DNA of 64,000 nt from CAZAMB01 sp964501365 (GCA_964501365.1 CAZCST010000014.1:62001-126000); one strand, 5' to 3'. Positions 25,475 to 34,748 are shown, numbered from the stretch's first letter. The notes: a model not told the origin generated them from the sequence alone. Numbers and translations are program-made.

Positions 25475-25786
25475 GTTATGATTCGCTGTGGTTGTCCGTT
25501 ATCGAAAACGACCACCGACTTCGCGCGGAAGGGACACCCCGCCAAAGAACGGCAACGGCACAACACCGGTTAAATGTCTAGCTAATCAGACCGAATCCCA
25601 CCTCAGCTAATTTTACACCAGATTTCCGGACTGTCAAACAAATCGGGAGTTTTTGAAGGTCATTTTGGGCGCGCAGAAACATCGAATTTGGACGACCATT
25701 TCATAGCACTTGACGTGCCACTCCTGCAAAAAACGATCGGTGAAATTTCTGAATTTCACTCGATCTCAATTCTGTTGGATTTGGCG
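25475..25786. other. Intergenic region between the coiled-coil gene and dnaG, with a possible terminator
   Basis: 312 bases with no credible ORF. A hairpin GTGAAATT/AATTTCAC with loop TCTG at 25740-25759 lies just downstream of the minus-strand gene ending at 25787. The rest probably includes the dnaG-rpoD promoter, but no convincing -35/-10 pair was found. Confidence 0.55.
25724..25759 (-). terminator. Candidate intrinsic terminator of the coiled-coil membrane gene
   Basis: An 8-bp perfect stem with a four-base loop (25740-25759) is followed, reading the minus strand, by CGATCG and a run of six T. The stem is AU-rich, so it may be weak. Confidence 0.45.
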
Positions 25787-27184
25787 CTATCGGTGGGCCT
25801 GTCGATCCGAGTAACCAAGGTAGTTCAAGAAGATATCCTGGCTGAGGACGGGAATAGAGAACTTGTCTGCCTGATTGGCAATTCGATCGTAACGCTCGGC
25901 GGCCGGATTGGGCGGCGGGGCCTGCCCAGGTTCATTGGCTGGTCCACCGGCAGTACGGGGAGCACGAGGCTTTACCCCCAGGACGACAAAGTCAGTCAGC
26001 GGAGTCAGATCGTCCGTGATCTTTCCACCCCATTTTTTGATGAGATCCTCAATCACGACATTTCCCGCCCGGTCGCTCATTCCGTCGTGGTCAAGGTCAA
26101 AATCGCCAGCTACCACGAACGACATTGGGTTGTTGGGGTCGTAAATCGGGTTGGCGATAAGGTCGCCCTCCATGATCAGGGCGTTGGGAGCGATGAGCGT
26201 GATTGTACACTCTGCAGAATTGTCGGAAATTGAAGAAACTTCGATTTGAGCCTTCGCCTTGCCGTCTTCCGGAATGCCCGTTTGAGAGGAGTATACGCCG
26301 AATTTTAGGCCAAGCGTAAGTGCATTTTTCTTGCCGAGGTTGATATAGACGACCTTATCACCGGGAACAGCAGTCAAGATCATGCCGTCTGGGTTTCGGG
26401 CGGTGGAGAGTTTCGCCGGTCCGGGCATCAGGCCGCCCACTTTGTTCTGAAACGAACCCAGACGCTTCTGGATTGCTCCGGTTTCCTGTTCGGCGGCCAG
26501 CTTTTCCTGCCTGACAGATCGAATCTCCTCATCATGGCGCTTTTGCTCGTCTTCCTGTTTCTTTTGAAGCGTCTCAAACATCTTGTCGCGTTCAGCGCGG
26601 TACGTCGTGCGTTCGGATTCCGCCTGGGCCAGTCGTTCGCTGGCCTCTTTGGACTTCTTTTCAAATTCGGCCTTTAGCGCGGCGTCGGCTTCGACCATCG
26701 CCGTCATTTGCAAGTCGAGCTGTGCCGCACGCGCCTCAGCCGCTTTGCGAACCGTTTGAGCGGCTTTGAATGACTCGTATAGTTGGGTCAGCGCCTGGTG
26801 GTAGGAAAGATCAGAAAAGGTTTCTGGATTGTTTACCAAACCGTCGGCTTTGATCATTGATAGAATCTGGTCGCGTTTTGCCTTGACGGCGGATGGAGCA
26901 TCCGTAGCTTCGCCGCTTGCCAGTTGAGCGGTGGCGCTGCGAGCTTCCTCCAGCAAGCCCACCATCGTTGGGCCGTTCTCCTGAGCCGGCTTGATCAAGT
27001 CGATCGACCGTTCCTGCTGGGAGTTATACGCCTTTTTGAGCATGGTAGTCAGTTTTGCATTTTCCGACTTAAGGCCTTCCTGTCCGGTGTAGAGGATGAC
27101 CATGAAGACTGTGGATGCCAGCCAAAGGCCTGCAAACACGATCATTCCTACGGTAACGGAATTCAAACCTTCACGTTTGGCCAT
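25787..27184 (-). CDS. Membrane-anchored coiled-coil protein, function unknown
   Basis: 465 residues from ATG 27184, chosen because GGAGG sits about ten bases upstream; a longer frame adds an implausible leader. One N-terminal TM segment (VTVGMIVFAGLWLASTVFMVILY, about 10-32 when read in two parts) is followed by a long coiled coil to about 260, rich in Lys and Glu. A globular region (PDGMILTAVPGDKVVYINLG) then has a beta-rich look and recurring GKKNALTLGLKFGVY. The tail is Pro-rich. I do not recognise a family; similar Planctomycete proteins are annotated hypothetical. It has its own terminator-like hairpin. Confidence 0.7.
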   Translation of the reverse strand: MAKREGLNSVTVGMIVFAGLWLASTVFMVILYTGQEGLKSENAKLTTMLKKAYNSQQERSIDLIKPAQENGPTMVGLLEEARSATAQLASGEATDAPSAVKAKRDQILSMIKADGLVNNPETFSDLSYHQALTQLYESFKAAQTVRKAAEARAAQLDLQMTAMVEADAALKAEFEKKSKEASERLAQAESERTTYRAERDKMFETLQKKQEDEQKRHDEEIRSVRQEKLAAEQETGAIQKRLGSFQNKVGGLMPGPAKLSTARNPDGMILTAVPGDKVVYINLGKKNALTLGLKFGVYSSQTGIPEDGKAKAQIEVSSISDNSAECTITLIAPNALIMEGDLIANPIYDPNNPMSFVVAGDFDLDHDGMSDRAGNVVIEDLIKKWGGKITDDLTPLTDFVVLGVKPRAPRTAGGPANEPGQAPPPNPAAERYDRIANQADKFSIPVLSQDIFLNYLGYSDRQAHR

Positions 27185-27289
27185 CTTGCAACTACCTCCT
27201 CGTTGAAATACGCCGCTGCTGGGGTAGGCACCACACCACAAGCAGGCATGAACCAGCTATTCTTGAAGCCGAGCGCTACGCTGTCAACA

Positions 27290-28456
27290 CTACCACGTCA
27301 TTTTGCCGATTCGATTCACGGCCTCCAGGGTTCGTTCTTCCGGAACGGTCAGGGCGAAGCGAATATACCCTTCACCGCATTGGCCAAAGCCAAGGCCGGG
27401 GATCACGACGACATCGGCCTCGGCGAGAATTCGTGACGCCACGCTCATGGAATCCCGTGCATTCGGACATCGCACCCAGACGTAGAATGTTGCTGGCGGT
27501 GTGGCCACTGCCCAGCCGGCCTCGCGCAGGCCCGAAACGAGGATGTCGCGACGGCGGCGATAGGTGGCGAATTGTTCCTTGATTTCAGGCCGACCAATAC
27601 CGTTCAGGGCGGCGATGCCGGCGTCTTGGACCGCGCCGAAAATGCCGGAATCGACGTTGTTCTTAACTTTGGCGAGGGCTGCAATTGCCCCCGGGTTTCC
27701 AACCGCAAAGGCAGCCCGCCAGCCCGTCATATTGAAAGTCTTGGAGAGGGAGTGCAGCTCAATGACCACTTCCTTCGCCCCCGGCACCTGCAGGATGCTG
27801 GGTGGTGGTTTCTCAAAGCCCATTTCACTGTAGGCCGCGTCCTGCACGATGAGCAGGCCGTGCTTGTGGGCGAAAGCGACGGCCTTATCGAAGTAGGCAA
27901 GCGGGGCGCAAGCGGCAGTAGGATTGTTGGGGTAGTTGAGGAACAGCAGCCGCGCGTTGTCGAGTACGGATCGGGGGACTGCTTCCAATTGGGGTAGCCA
28001 GGCGCTGTCTTCGCGGAGTGCCATCATGTGACACTTCCCGCCTGCAAAAAGAGTTCCAGCAATGTAGACGGGGTAGCACGGATCAGGAATCAGGGCCGTT
28101 TGGCCTGGGTTCAGCACTCCCGTTGGAAGATGGGCCAGGCCTTCCTTCGAACCGAGCAGAGCCAGCACTTCTGTGTTTGGGTCGAGCGTTACGCCGAAGC
28201 GCCGGGCAAAAAACGCTGCAATCGTGCTTCGATATTCAGACGAACCTGCTCCGGATGCGTAACGGTGATGGGCCGGCTTGCGAATTGCCTCAGCCATCGC
28301 ATCGACAATGAATTTGTGTGTTGGCAAATCGGGATCGCCAACGCCAAAGTCGATCACGTCGCGCCCGGCCGCAATCGCCTCGCGTTTCTTGCGATCGATT
28401 TCCACGAAGAGATAGGGAGGTAGTTGGTCGAGGCGGTCAGCCCAGAAACGATTCAC
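27290..28456 (-). CDS. dapL: LL-diaminopimelate aminotransferase-like PLP aminotransferase
   Basis: 388 residues, GTG start with GGAG six bases upstream. The opening LPPYLFVEIDRKKREAIAAG and VIDFGVGDPDLPTH are the hallmark of DapL-type class I/II aminotransferases. LLGSKEGLAHLP and LNYPNNPTAA follow, and SLSKTFNMTGWR holds the PLP lysine. DapL converts tetrahydrodipicolinate directly to LL-diaminopimelate for lysine and peptidoglycan. Close relatives may use other amino acids, so the exact substrate is probable, not certain. ilvC is next upstream on the same strand. Confidence 0.82.
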   Translation of the reverse strand: MNRFWADRLDQLPPYLFVEIDRKKREAIAAGRDVIDFGVGDPDLPTHKFIVDAMAEAIRKPAHHRYASGAGSSEYRSTIAAFFARRFGVTLDPNTEVLALLGSKEGLAHLPTGVLNPGQTALIPDPCYPVYIAGTLFAGGKCHMMALREDSAWLPQLEAVPRSVLDNARLLFLNYPNNPTAACAPLAYFDKAVAFAHKHGLLIVQDAAYSEMGFEKPPPSILQVPGAKEVVIELHSLSKTFNMTGWRAAFAVGNPGAIAALAKVKNNVDSGIFGAVQDAGIAALNGIGRPEIKEQFATYRRRRDILVSGLREAGWAVATPPATFYVWVRCPNARDSMSVASRILAEADVVVIPGLGFGQCGEGYIRFALTVPEERTLEAVNRIGKMTW

Positions 28457-28507
28457 AATTTACTCCATTTGGTCTACCCGTGTGGCAGGGCAAATTCCAA
28501 CAGTCTT

Positions 28508-28570
28508 ACCGTCCGCGCCCTTACGGTCGCGGCTCTGCTTTTTGAACTTTGGTCTCTGAATTTTGAACTT
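28508..28570. repeat. Dispersed repeat motif forming the 3' end of ilvC
   Basis: Minus-strand sequence contains a TTCAAAATTCAGAGACC/AAAGTTCAAAAAG stretch followed by a palindromic GCCGCGACCGTAAGGGCGCGG segment (28513-28532). It encodes the last residues of ilvC (QNSETKVQKAEPRP). The palindrome ends GGCTC in plus orientation, like others in this window. Confidence 0.6.
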
Positions 28571-29552
28571 CACCTGGCATCCAGGAACGCACCGTGACGC
28601 CGGCATTTTCGAACGCGGTGCCGAGGTCGGCGGCGTACAGCTTTTGGAAATTCTTGCCGCCGGATCGGTGCTCGGCAATCCATTCTTTCGCAAAAGTGCC
28701 ACTGCGTACTTCGGCGAGCACACGGCGCATTTCAGTACGGACATGCTCGTCGATGATTCTGGGGCCACGAGTAAGGTCGCCGTACTCTGCGGTATTGGAA
28801 ATGGCGTCGCGCATCCCGCTCAGGCCGCGCGTGTAGAGCAAGTCGGCAATCTGCTTGAGTTCGTGAACACATTCCAAATAAGCAAACTCGGGCGTATATC
28901 CGGCTTCAACGAGCGTCTCGAATGCCGCCTTGCAGAGTGCTGTCAGCCCTCCGCAGAGAACCACCTGTTCGCCGAAAAGGTCGGTCTCCGTCTCTTCCGC
29001 AAATGTAGTCTCGATCACCGCGGCTCGCGCGCAGCCGATTCCTGCGGCCCACGCCAGTGCGATTTGCTTTGCGCGGCCGGTCGCATCCTGATGGACCGCC
29101 AGCAGCGCCGGAATGCCACGACCCTGCGCGAAACTGGAGCGAACCAAAGTGCCTGGGCCTTTCGGTGCGATCATCACCACATCCACTTCCGGGGGTGGAG
29201 TGATGAAGCCGAAACGGATGTTAAATCCATGGACAAATCCGATTGTTTGTCCGGGGCGGATCGCAGGACGAATTTCCCGTTCATAAATTTCAGCAGCCGA
29301 CTCATCGGGCAAAGTCAGGATGAGAAGCGCGGCATCCCGGCAGGCCGATTCCGCCGATTGCGGTTGGAATCCGTCCGCGATCGCACGATCGAAGCTCTTT
29401 CCATGCCGTTGGCCGATCAGCACGTGCAGCCCCGAATCGCGGAGGTTTAGCGCATGCGCGTGCCCCTGATTGCCGTAACCAATGATTGCGACGGGTTTCC
29501 CTTTCAGGGGCCCGACATTGGCGTCCTTTTCGTAGTGGATTCTCAAAGCCAT
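28521..29552 (-). CDS. ilvC: Ketol-acid reductoisomerase (class I)
   Basis: 343 residues from ATG 29552, chosen for the CAGGTGA site just upstream. The Rossmann motif is VAIIGYGNQGHAHALNLRDSG. The C-terminal knotted domain has PKGPGTLVRSSFAQGRGIPA, ETDLFGEQVVLCGGLTALCK and FAYLECVHELKQIADLLY, including the Mg-binding Asp and Glu residues. It catalyses the isomerisation and NADPH reduction of acetolactate in valine/isoleucine synthesis. The natural family end (about VRSWMP) is followed by about 16 extra residues made from a dispersed repeat. ilvB/ilvH are not in the window. Confidence 0.94.
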   Translation of the reverse strand: MALRIHYEKDANVGPLKGKPVAIIGYGNQGHAHALNLRDSGLHVLIGQRHGKSFDRAIADGFQPQSAESACRDAALLILTLPDESAAEIYEREIRPAIRPGQTIGFVHGFNIRFGFITPPPEVDVVMIAPKGPGTLVRSSFAQGRGIPALLAVHQDATGRAKQIALAWAAGIGCARAAVIETTFAEETETDLFGEQVVLCGGLTALCKAAFETLVEAGYTPEFAYLECVHELKQIADLLYTRGLSGMRDAISNTAEYGDLTRGPRIIDEHVRTEMRRVLAEVRSGTFAKEWIAEHRSGGKNFQKLYAADLGTAFENAGVTVRSWMPGEVQNSETKVQKAEPRP

Positions 29553-29704
29553 GGTTTCACCTGCCTGAAGGGTATCAAATGAAACCGAAGTGAGTAGGCC
29601 CCGGTCAGATGAAGGCCGGATTTTTTGAAGAACTATCGCATTTTCAGGGGCCATCCACTAGAATTAGGTCGATCTGCGTCGCGTCTTTACGAAAAGGGAT
29701 CATC

Positions 29705-32700
29705 ATGCCAAAAACATTCTTACTGGCGGGTTTCTTTCCTCTTGTCTTTACCGAGGTTCCCACCAAAGCTGCGAATCCGGCCTGCGTGCCGGGTACGCTT
29801 ACCTTTGGCGATTTTGATGAGCGGGGCGATATTGCGCTGAAGGATACTTTTGCATTGGAGGATTGTCTTTCGGGACCGAACCGCACGCCGAGCCCTGCGC
29901 CTCCGCGACAGGTGGCCGATTGCCAGAGAATCTTCAATTCCAACAACGATGTGGATGTGGACCTTGCGGACATCGCCAAATTTCAACGGTCATTTACGGG
30001 AATGTGCTCCGGCCTGGGGACATGCCCTGCGGGACAGCATCTGGAACACAAAAGTGGCGAACCGGATGAAGTGAATCGGGACACGGCTGACCTTTCGCCG
30101 CCCAATCCCAGCGATTACCGATGCGTTCCCGATGAGTCCTGCGCCGGAGTTGATTGTTCAGGACATGGAGAGTGCCAGGTTTTCTCAGGCAAGGCGACTT
30201 GCGCCTGCAAGACCGGTTATGCCGGCGATCACTGCGATCAATGTGCAGTGGGATATCAACTCGTTCGCGATGGGAGCTGCGAATTGGGCAGCGAATGTCG
30301 CGAGCGATTTTGCTCCGGGCAGGGCGACTGCCAGCTTCGAGGCGATGACCTGGTCTGTGACTGCGACACGGGAACATCCGGCGAGAATTGTGAAAACGGC
30401 GGCGGCAATCCGTCCATCCTGCGCGCTCCTACATATATCAAGATCAAGGGGACCGATCTTTCCATTGAACAGGGAAATCAACGCGAACTTTGCGCCACGG
30501 TTTTTGGCGGTGGACTCATCGACACGCAGCTTGTCTGGACGCTGAGTGGCCCGGGCACGCTATTTTTCAGCTCGCCGGGCTGCCAGACGTATATCGCGCC
30601 ACCCGGCGGCTCCTTTTCCGACACGCAAAGCGTGAAAATTCAAGTTTGTTCGCAGAGTTTCCCGGATCAATGCGCGACGCGATATCTTACACTCGATCCA
30701 CCTGGTTCGATCAAGAGCACAGGCCAGTCCAACGCCATCTTCAAACCATTCGATGACAACATCAAACGATTCATGCGCTATCGCTGCATCGGCGGGGCGG
30801 TTCTGGGAATCAATGTGTTCGGCAAGACCGTGTATGTACGCGGCTATGGAAATCTCAGTGGAGCGCCGACCAATGATCCGGCCTATCTCTCTGCGTGCGG
30901 CGACACCTTTAACGTCTCCGGATTGATCCCCGGACACCCGCTTCCCGGGCCGTCCGAAGTGCAACCCAATACTCCGTTTCGGATTGGCAGCAACTCCAAA
31001 GCAGTGACGGCGGCCGTCCTTCGCAAGGCCGTCAAGCAGGAAATCCTCGTTACCGATACCGATGACAACGTCGAGGCCGTGCGCCTTTGCGATGGAGTCG
31101 TGCCGCCTGAAATCAACGACATAATTTGCCTGGGCCAGCCGCCGCCGCTTTCTCTGCTGACGAGTTCCGGTGAGTCGGTGGACTGCGACTCCACCACTCC
31201 GTGTCCCTACGGCGGAGATTGCGTGGTCCTCGACGAAAACACCGGAATCGGATTCTGCGACGACTGTCCGCCGGGGTTTGGCGGTTCTGATTGCTCGCGC
31301 AACCTCACCTATTGTCCAAGCCTGGCCGCTCATGCAGACTCGCGGTGGGAAGACGTTACGCTTGGCCATTTGATGGGCCATTTGTCCGGACTCCCGCGCA
31401 GCGTGCCCGACCGCGACAAGGTCATTCTGCCGAATCTTTATCGCTTCCGAGACTTGATGGTTGAAGGTGATTGGGCGGACGAGGAAGACATCCTCACTTC
31501 GGAGACTGGCTTTCCGAATGGCAACTTCAATGCGGAATTCCCGAATTATCCCGATGCCAAAGATGAGATTGGCGATTCGGCGTATTTTGTGCCCCGTTAC
31601 ACAGCCGTCGAAGCCTTGCTCACAAGAATCGGCTCTTGCCTCATGTACACTCCGGGAATTGGTCCGGGGCCGAATCTGCCCTCCGATTACGATACCTATT
31701 CGAATACGGCCTATTCGCTCCTGGGCATCGTGATGGAGTACATCACTGGAAAGAATTTCGACGGCACCACCGGCAAGCCGCAAGAACACTCCGGATCGTT
31801 GCTCGAAGCGTTCAATGAGAATCAACTTGGTCTGCCGATTCCGGGACAGGGAACCAGCGAAGGCATGTACCACGCACAGAGTCTGTTCGAACTCCGGAAT
31901 TCCAAGGAGCCTGTGTGGCGCTCCTGGACGACGGCGGGGGGCGGCTCCTACTACAAACTCGTAAATGACGAGAAGAGGCCCTATTGCAATTGGATCAGCA
32001 ATGATTGCAATTTCAACGATTGGATCAACGGCATTGACCGGTTCGATTGGGAGTTCCTCGATCGCCAGACCATTCAAAACTACGAAGGCAGCTCGGGCAC
32101 CGGGCCGGCCACGGCAGGCAGTCTCGCAACCGAAGCCGAAGTCTACCTGCGGTTCATGGCCAAATATTGGGTCGGCGGCGACGGGACTGATCCGCGATAC
32201 GGCGAGACGCGCTGTCCGGGCGGCGATTGCATTTGGAACCTTTCGGCCAGTCATACCGGTGCGCTGCGCGGGACATATTCCTATGTGGGACAATACAGCG
32301 GGACAAAAAAGACGAATACAAGCTGTACGCAGGACAGCGACTGTCCGCAATACACGGCCTGTCAGGGAACCGGCCAGGACGAAGCTGTGCAACAGTTTTG
32401 CCTGGGCGGCAAATGTCATAAGCGGAATGAATATTCCACGACGCCGATTGATCCGGGCACCGGAAAGCTGACCGACGATTTTTCGCACCTGGAATGTCAT
32501 TCATGCCGCTTCCCCGTTGGCGTGGACATTTTCATTGCGTTCAACCAGTGGGATGACAAGAAGTGCTATGAGGCAAGTCTTCTCGATCCCGACGAAGACG
32601 AAGATTACTATTCCTGCAGCGACGCCTACAACATGGTGATCGGTTTCCTCGACGACGCGATCTGCAAGACGCAGTGGCCGCCGAATCCGTTTGTGGTTTG

Positions 32701-32758
32701 GCCACCGGTACTCCAAGGCGGTGGTTCGTCCATGTCGCCGGGGCTTGCTCAGCCGTAA
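29705..32758 (+). CDS. Secreted EGF-like/serine beta-lactamase-type fusion with dockerin-like N-terminus
   Basis: 1017 residues from ATG 29705 (AAGGGA upstream); a hydrophobic signal covers about 1-22. Residues about 30-105 hold a dockerin-like pair (FGDFDERGDIALKDTFALED and NDVDVDLADIAKFQRSFTG). Two or three EGF-like modules follow (CSGHGECQVFSGKATC, CSGQGDCQLRGDDLVC). The catalytic domain has the S429-x-x-K432 motif (RIGSNSKAV), VTLGHLMGHLSGLP, Y665-S-N667 and H850-T-G852, matching the three motifs of class C beta-lactamase/D-alanyl peptidase relatives. A further EGF-like module (CPYGGDCVVL) is inserted between SxxK and YSN. Activity is probably esterase or peptidase; antibiotic hydrolysis is not implied. 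Confidence 0.82.
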   Translation: MPKTFLLAGFFPLVFTEVPTKAANPACVPGTLTFGDFDERGDIALKDTFALEDCLSGPNRTPSPAPPRQVADCQRIFNSNNDVDVDLADIAKFQRSFTGMCSGLGTCPAGQHLEHKSGEPDEVNRDTADLSPPNPSDYRCVPDESCAGVDCSGHGECQVFSGKATCACKTGYAGDHCDQCAVGYQLVRDGSCELGSECRERFCSGQGDCQLRGDDLVCDCDTGTSGENCENGGGNPSILRAPTYIKIKGTDLSIEQGNQRELCATVFGGGLIDTQLVWTLSGPGTLFFSSPGCQTYIAPPGGSFSDTQSVKIQVCSQSFPDQCATRYLTLDPPGSIKSTGQSNAIFKPFDDNIKRFMRYRCIGGAVLGINVFGKTVYVRGYGNLSGAPTNDPAYLSACGDTFNVSGLIPGHPLPGPSEVQPNTPFRIGSNSKAVTAAVLRKAVKQEILVTDTDDNVEAVRLCDGVVPPEINDIICLGQPPPLSLLTSSGESVDCDSTTPCPYGGDCVVLDENTGIGFCDDCPPGFGGSDCSRNLTYCPSLAAHADSRWEDVTLGHLMGHLSGLPRSVPDRDKVILPNLYRFRDLMVEGDWADEEDILTSETGFPNGNFNAEFPNYPDAKDEIGDSAYFVPRYTAVEALLTRIGSCLMYTPGIGPGPNLPSDYDTYSNTAYSLLGIVMEYITGKNFDGTTGKPQEHSGSLLEAFNENQLGLPIPGQGTSEGMYHAQSLFELRNSKEPVWRSWTTAGGGSYYKLVNDEKRPYCNWISNDCNFNDWINGIDRFDWEFLDRQTIQNYEGSSGTGPATAGSLATEAEVYLRFMAKYWVGGDGTDPRYGETRCPGGDCIWNLSASHTGALRGTYSYVGQYSGTKKTNTSCTQDSDCPQYTACQGTGQDEAVQQFCLGGKCHKRNEYSTTPIDPGTGKLTDDFSHLECHSCRFPVGVDIFIAFNQWDDKKCYEASLLDPDEDEDYYSCSDAYNMVIGFLDDAICKTQWPPNPFVVWPPVLQGGGSSMSPGLAQP

Positions 32759-32817
32759 GGGCACATCCGCAGATACGGCACAGGGAAGCGGATGGCAGGC
32801 GATGCGCGGAGGCAACA

Positions 32818-32880
32818 AGCAAAGCAGAAAGCAGAAAACAGAAAGAAGAAAGCGGAAGGCAGAGGGCGGAAACGGCGGAA
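32818..32880 (+). repeat. Purine-rich GAAAGCAGAAA-type repeat tract
   Basis: Roughly seven-base units of the type GAAAGCA/GAAAACA/GAAAGAA/GAAAGCG, degrading into GGCAGAGGGCGG. The same unit type occurs at 33013-33040 and in the coding tail at 20721-20750. Confidence 0.75.
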
Positions 32881-33142
32881 ACATTCTTGCAAAGTCGGGC
32901 TGAAAAACGGGTTCGTTTTGACAAGTACTGTTTTTGCGATGGTAGGTTATTGTTAGGCGGCCACCACATATGGTGGGTGCTGCCGGTTGCCAAGCCGGAA
33001 GGTAGGGAACGACGAAAGCAGAAACGGGGAAAGCGGAAAGTGGCTTTGCCGTCGGTGGTTGGATTCCCCTCGCACATCACACCAATAGAACATGGGGGGC
33101 GCGCGCGGATTGGATGGAATCTTCAATCACCGGATTGGGATT

Positions 33143-33232
33143 CACCGCAGAGGCGCAGAGGTCGCGGAGGGGGGGATAGGGTTTAGGGATGGGAGGGACG
33201 GGCCGCTGATCAACACAGATGAACACAGATAC
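33143..33232 (+). repeat. CGCAGAGG and AACACAGAT short periodic repeats
   Basis: CACCGCAGAGGCGCAGAGG then TCGCGGAGG (period 9-10) at 33143-33170, and about 40 bases on AACACAGATGAACACAGAT (period 10) at 33211-33230. I recognise this combination from intergenic regions, and from spurious predicted proteins, of many environmental bacteria, where its origin is unexplained. Confidence 0.75.
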
Positions 33233-33464
33233 GGGATGGGTTTTTACGGAACGGGGTCGGGTTTGAACGGATGGGGGAATCATGGCCCCACCTCCAATGA
33301 GACAAGGAGGCGGGCCACCCGCCCAGTTTCTCGGCAACAACCTCCTTGCAGGGAAAAACACCGAAGCCCAACGCAACTGCAATAATAAGAACAGACCGCC
33401 TCCACCGATACCTGGTTGGGACCTTCGCGTCCATTGGATTTCTCCTTCCACTCGAGTGTTTGGG

Positions 33465-34748
33465 TCAGAGGCCCACGTAGGTCCCCATAAAAATCTCAAA
33501 GTCGACCAGATCGACCCTGCCGTCGCCGGTCAAATCCCACCTGCGGCACTCGCGGTTTGGATGGTCAGCTTCCGCGAGACAGCATTGAAATTGAGAAAAT
33601 TCGCTGAGCGATCGCTGATTTTGAATGGCGTAAATGTTATGGGTCAACACTGCGAAAGGTGCACCAAGAGCGACATGCGCGAGCGCGTCACCGAATCCCT
33701 GTAGTTCGTCGACCTGCGCCCATTCAGGACCCTCGCGCTCGTAAAGATAGCCCCACAAGGGCCCGACGGCGCTGGACACGAGGAAACGTCCATCGAAGCC
33801 AACACTGTAGCCAAAACTCCCTGCTATTGAATCAGGACGGAACTTGGCCTGTTGCGTCCATTGCACATCCTGATGCACAAAGACATAGCATCTATGAATC
33901 GATGGAGCTCCAATGGCAATGTACCTTCCGGCTATTGATACGGAATAACCAAAATTGTCGGGAGTCGTATGGTCTTCGGGAACAAGTTTTTGTTCCTTGA
34001 TCCAACCGTCATTCGTACGATCGAACACGTACGCTGCCGCAGTTCCACCACCCACATTTCGAGGTGCGCCGACAATCACACGGCCTTCATCGACGTCAAC
34101 GGCTGAACCGAAGTTGTAACGGATATGTGGATCAGCCCCGAGCAGCGTCGCTGCATGGTTCCAGCCCGCTCCGTCCCATTCGAAGACCTCGGCCGTCTCG
34201 TAGTTTCCCCGCCGACCGCCAACAATCGTGTTTCCGCTGACCGCCACCGCGTAGCCGAATGACTGTCCCCGTTGACCGTTTGGAGCCACGAGCCGCGCTT
34301 CCTGGAACCAAGTGTCATCGCTGCGGTCGTCCGGCGTGCCGCCGTCATTCCGCCGAAATACGTACACCGCGCCAGGGCCGTTTTCATCAGGGAAATTGGT
34401 GGAATAATGAGGCGCCCCTGCCACGATCACGTCGCCGTCCATGTCTACTGAGAAACCGAGTTGATCCTGCCAACCAAGATCTGGCGCCGTAAGTTTAACT
34501 TGTTCGACCCAGGTGGACCCGAGCCGGCGGAACACATAGACGGCCCCGAGTGCGTCGCCACTGTACCAGGGGTCGCGAGGCGCACCCACGGCTACAAAGT
34601 TCTCGTCGATTGACGCGGAATCCCCGAAGTTGTTCGTGAAGTTCGGCGGCACATCGCTCGGGCTGAGCACAAAAAGCGGCTCGGCCCCAAAGGCGAGCCC
34701 CCATGGAATGACGACTGCAAAAAAAACTGCCCCAAGAGGAATGCGCAT
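33465..34748 (-). CDS. Secreted FG-GAP repeat protein with C-terminal dockerin-like motif
   Basis: 427 residues. The signal peptide is about 1-22 (ending AFGAE). Six or seven FG-GAP-type beta-propeller blades are visible as FGDSASIDENFVAVGAP, LGFSVDMDGDVIVAGAP, FGYAVAVSGNTIVGG, FGSAVDVDEGRVIVGAP, FGYSVSIAGRYIAIGAP and FGYSVGFDGRFLVSSA. The C-terminus WDLTGDGRVDLVDFEIFMG is a single EF-hand/dockerin-type loop. Such propellers bind calcium and ligands on the cell surface, as in integrin alpha chains. The specific role is unknown. Confidence 0.83.
   Translation of the reverse strand: MRIPLGAVFFAVVIPWGLAFGAEPLFVLSPSDVPPNFTNNFGDSASIDENFVAVGAPRDPWYSGDALGAVYVFRRLGSTWVEQVKLTAPDLGWQDQLGFSVDMDGDVIVAGAPHYSTNFPDENGPGAVYVFRRNDGGTPDDRSDDTWFQEARLVAPNGQRGQSFGYAVAVSGNTIVGGRRGNYETAEVFEWDGAGWNHAATLLGADPHIRYNFGSAVDVDEGRVIVGAPRNVGGGTAAAYVFDRTNDGWIKEQKLVPEDHTTPDNFGYSVSIAGRYIAIGAPSIHRCYVFVHQDVQWTQQAKFRPDSIAGSFGYSVGFDGRFLVSSAVGPLWGYLYEREGPEWAQVDELQGFGDALAHVALGAPFAVLTHNIYAIQNQRSLSEFSQFQCCLAEADHPNRECRRWDLTGDGRVDLVDFEIFMGTYVGL

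Larger units (their letters stand above)
32759..33464. other. Intergenic region of dispersed short repeats, no gene seen
   Basis: 706 bases between convergent genes. It holds purine-rich GAAAGCAGAAA-type repeats (32818-32880 and 33013-33040), palindromes CCACCA/TGGTGG (32961-32976), CCGG...CCGG (32983-32998) and GGCGGG/CCCGCC (33309-33323), a CGCAGAGG array (33143-33170) and AACACAGAT units (33211-33230). Short frames exist but lack ribosome sites and consist of the repeats. Confidence 0.75.

Noticed and set aside
30560..32500. 646-codon open frame on the minus strand
   Set aside because: It lies fully antisense to the EGF/beta-lactamase gene, has no recognisable domain and follows from GC-skewed codon use.
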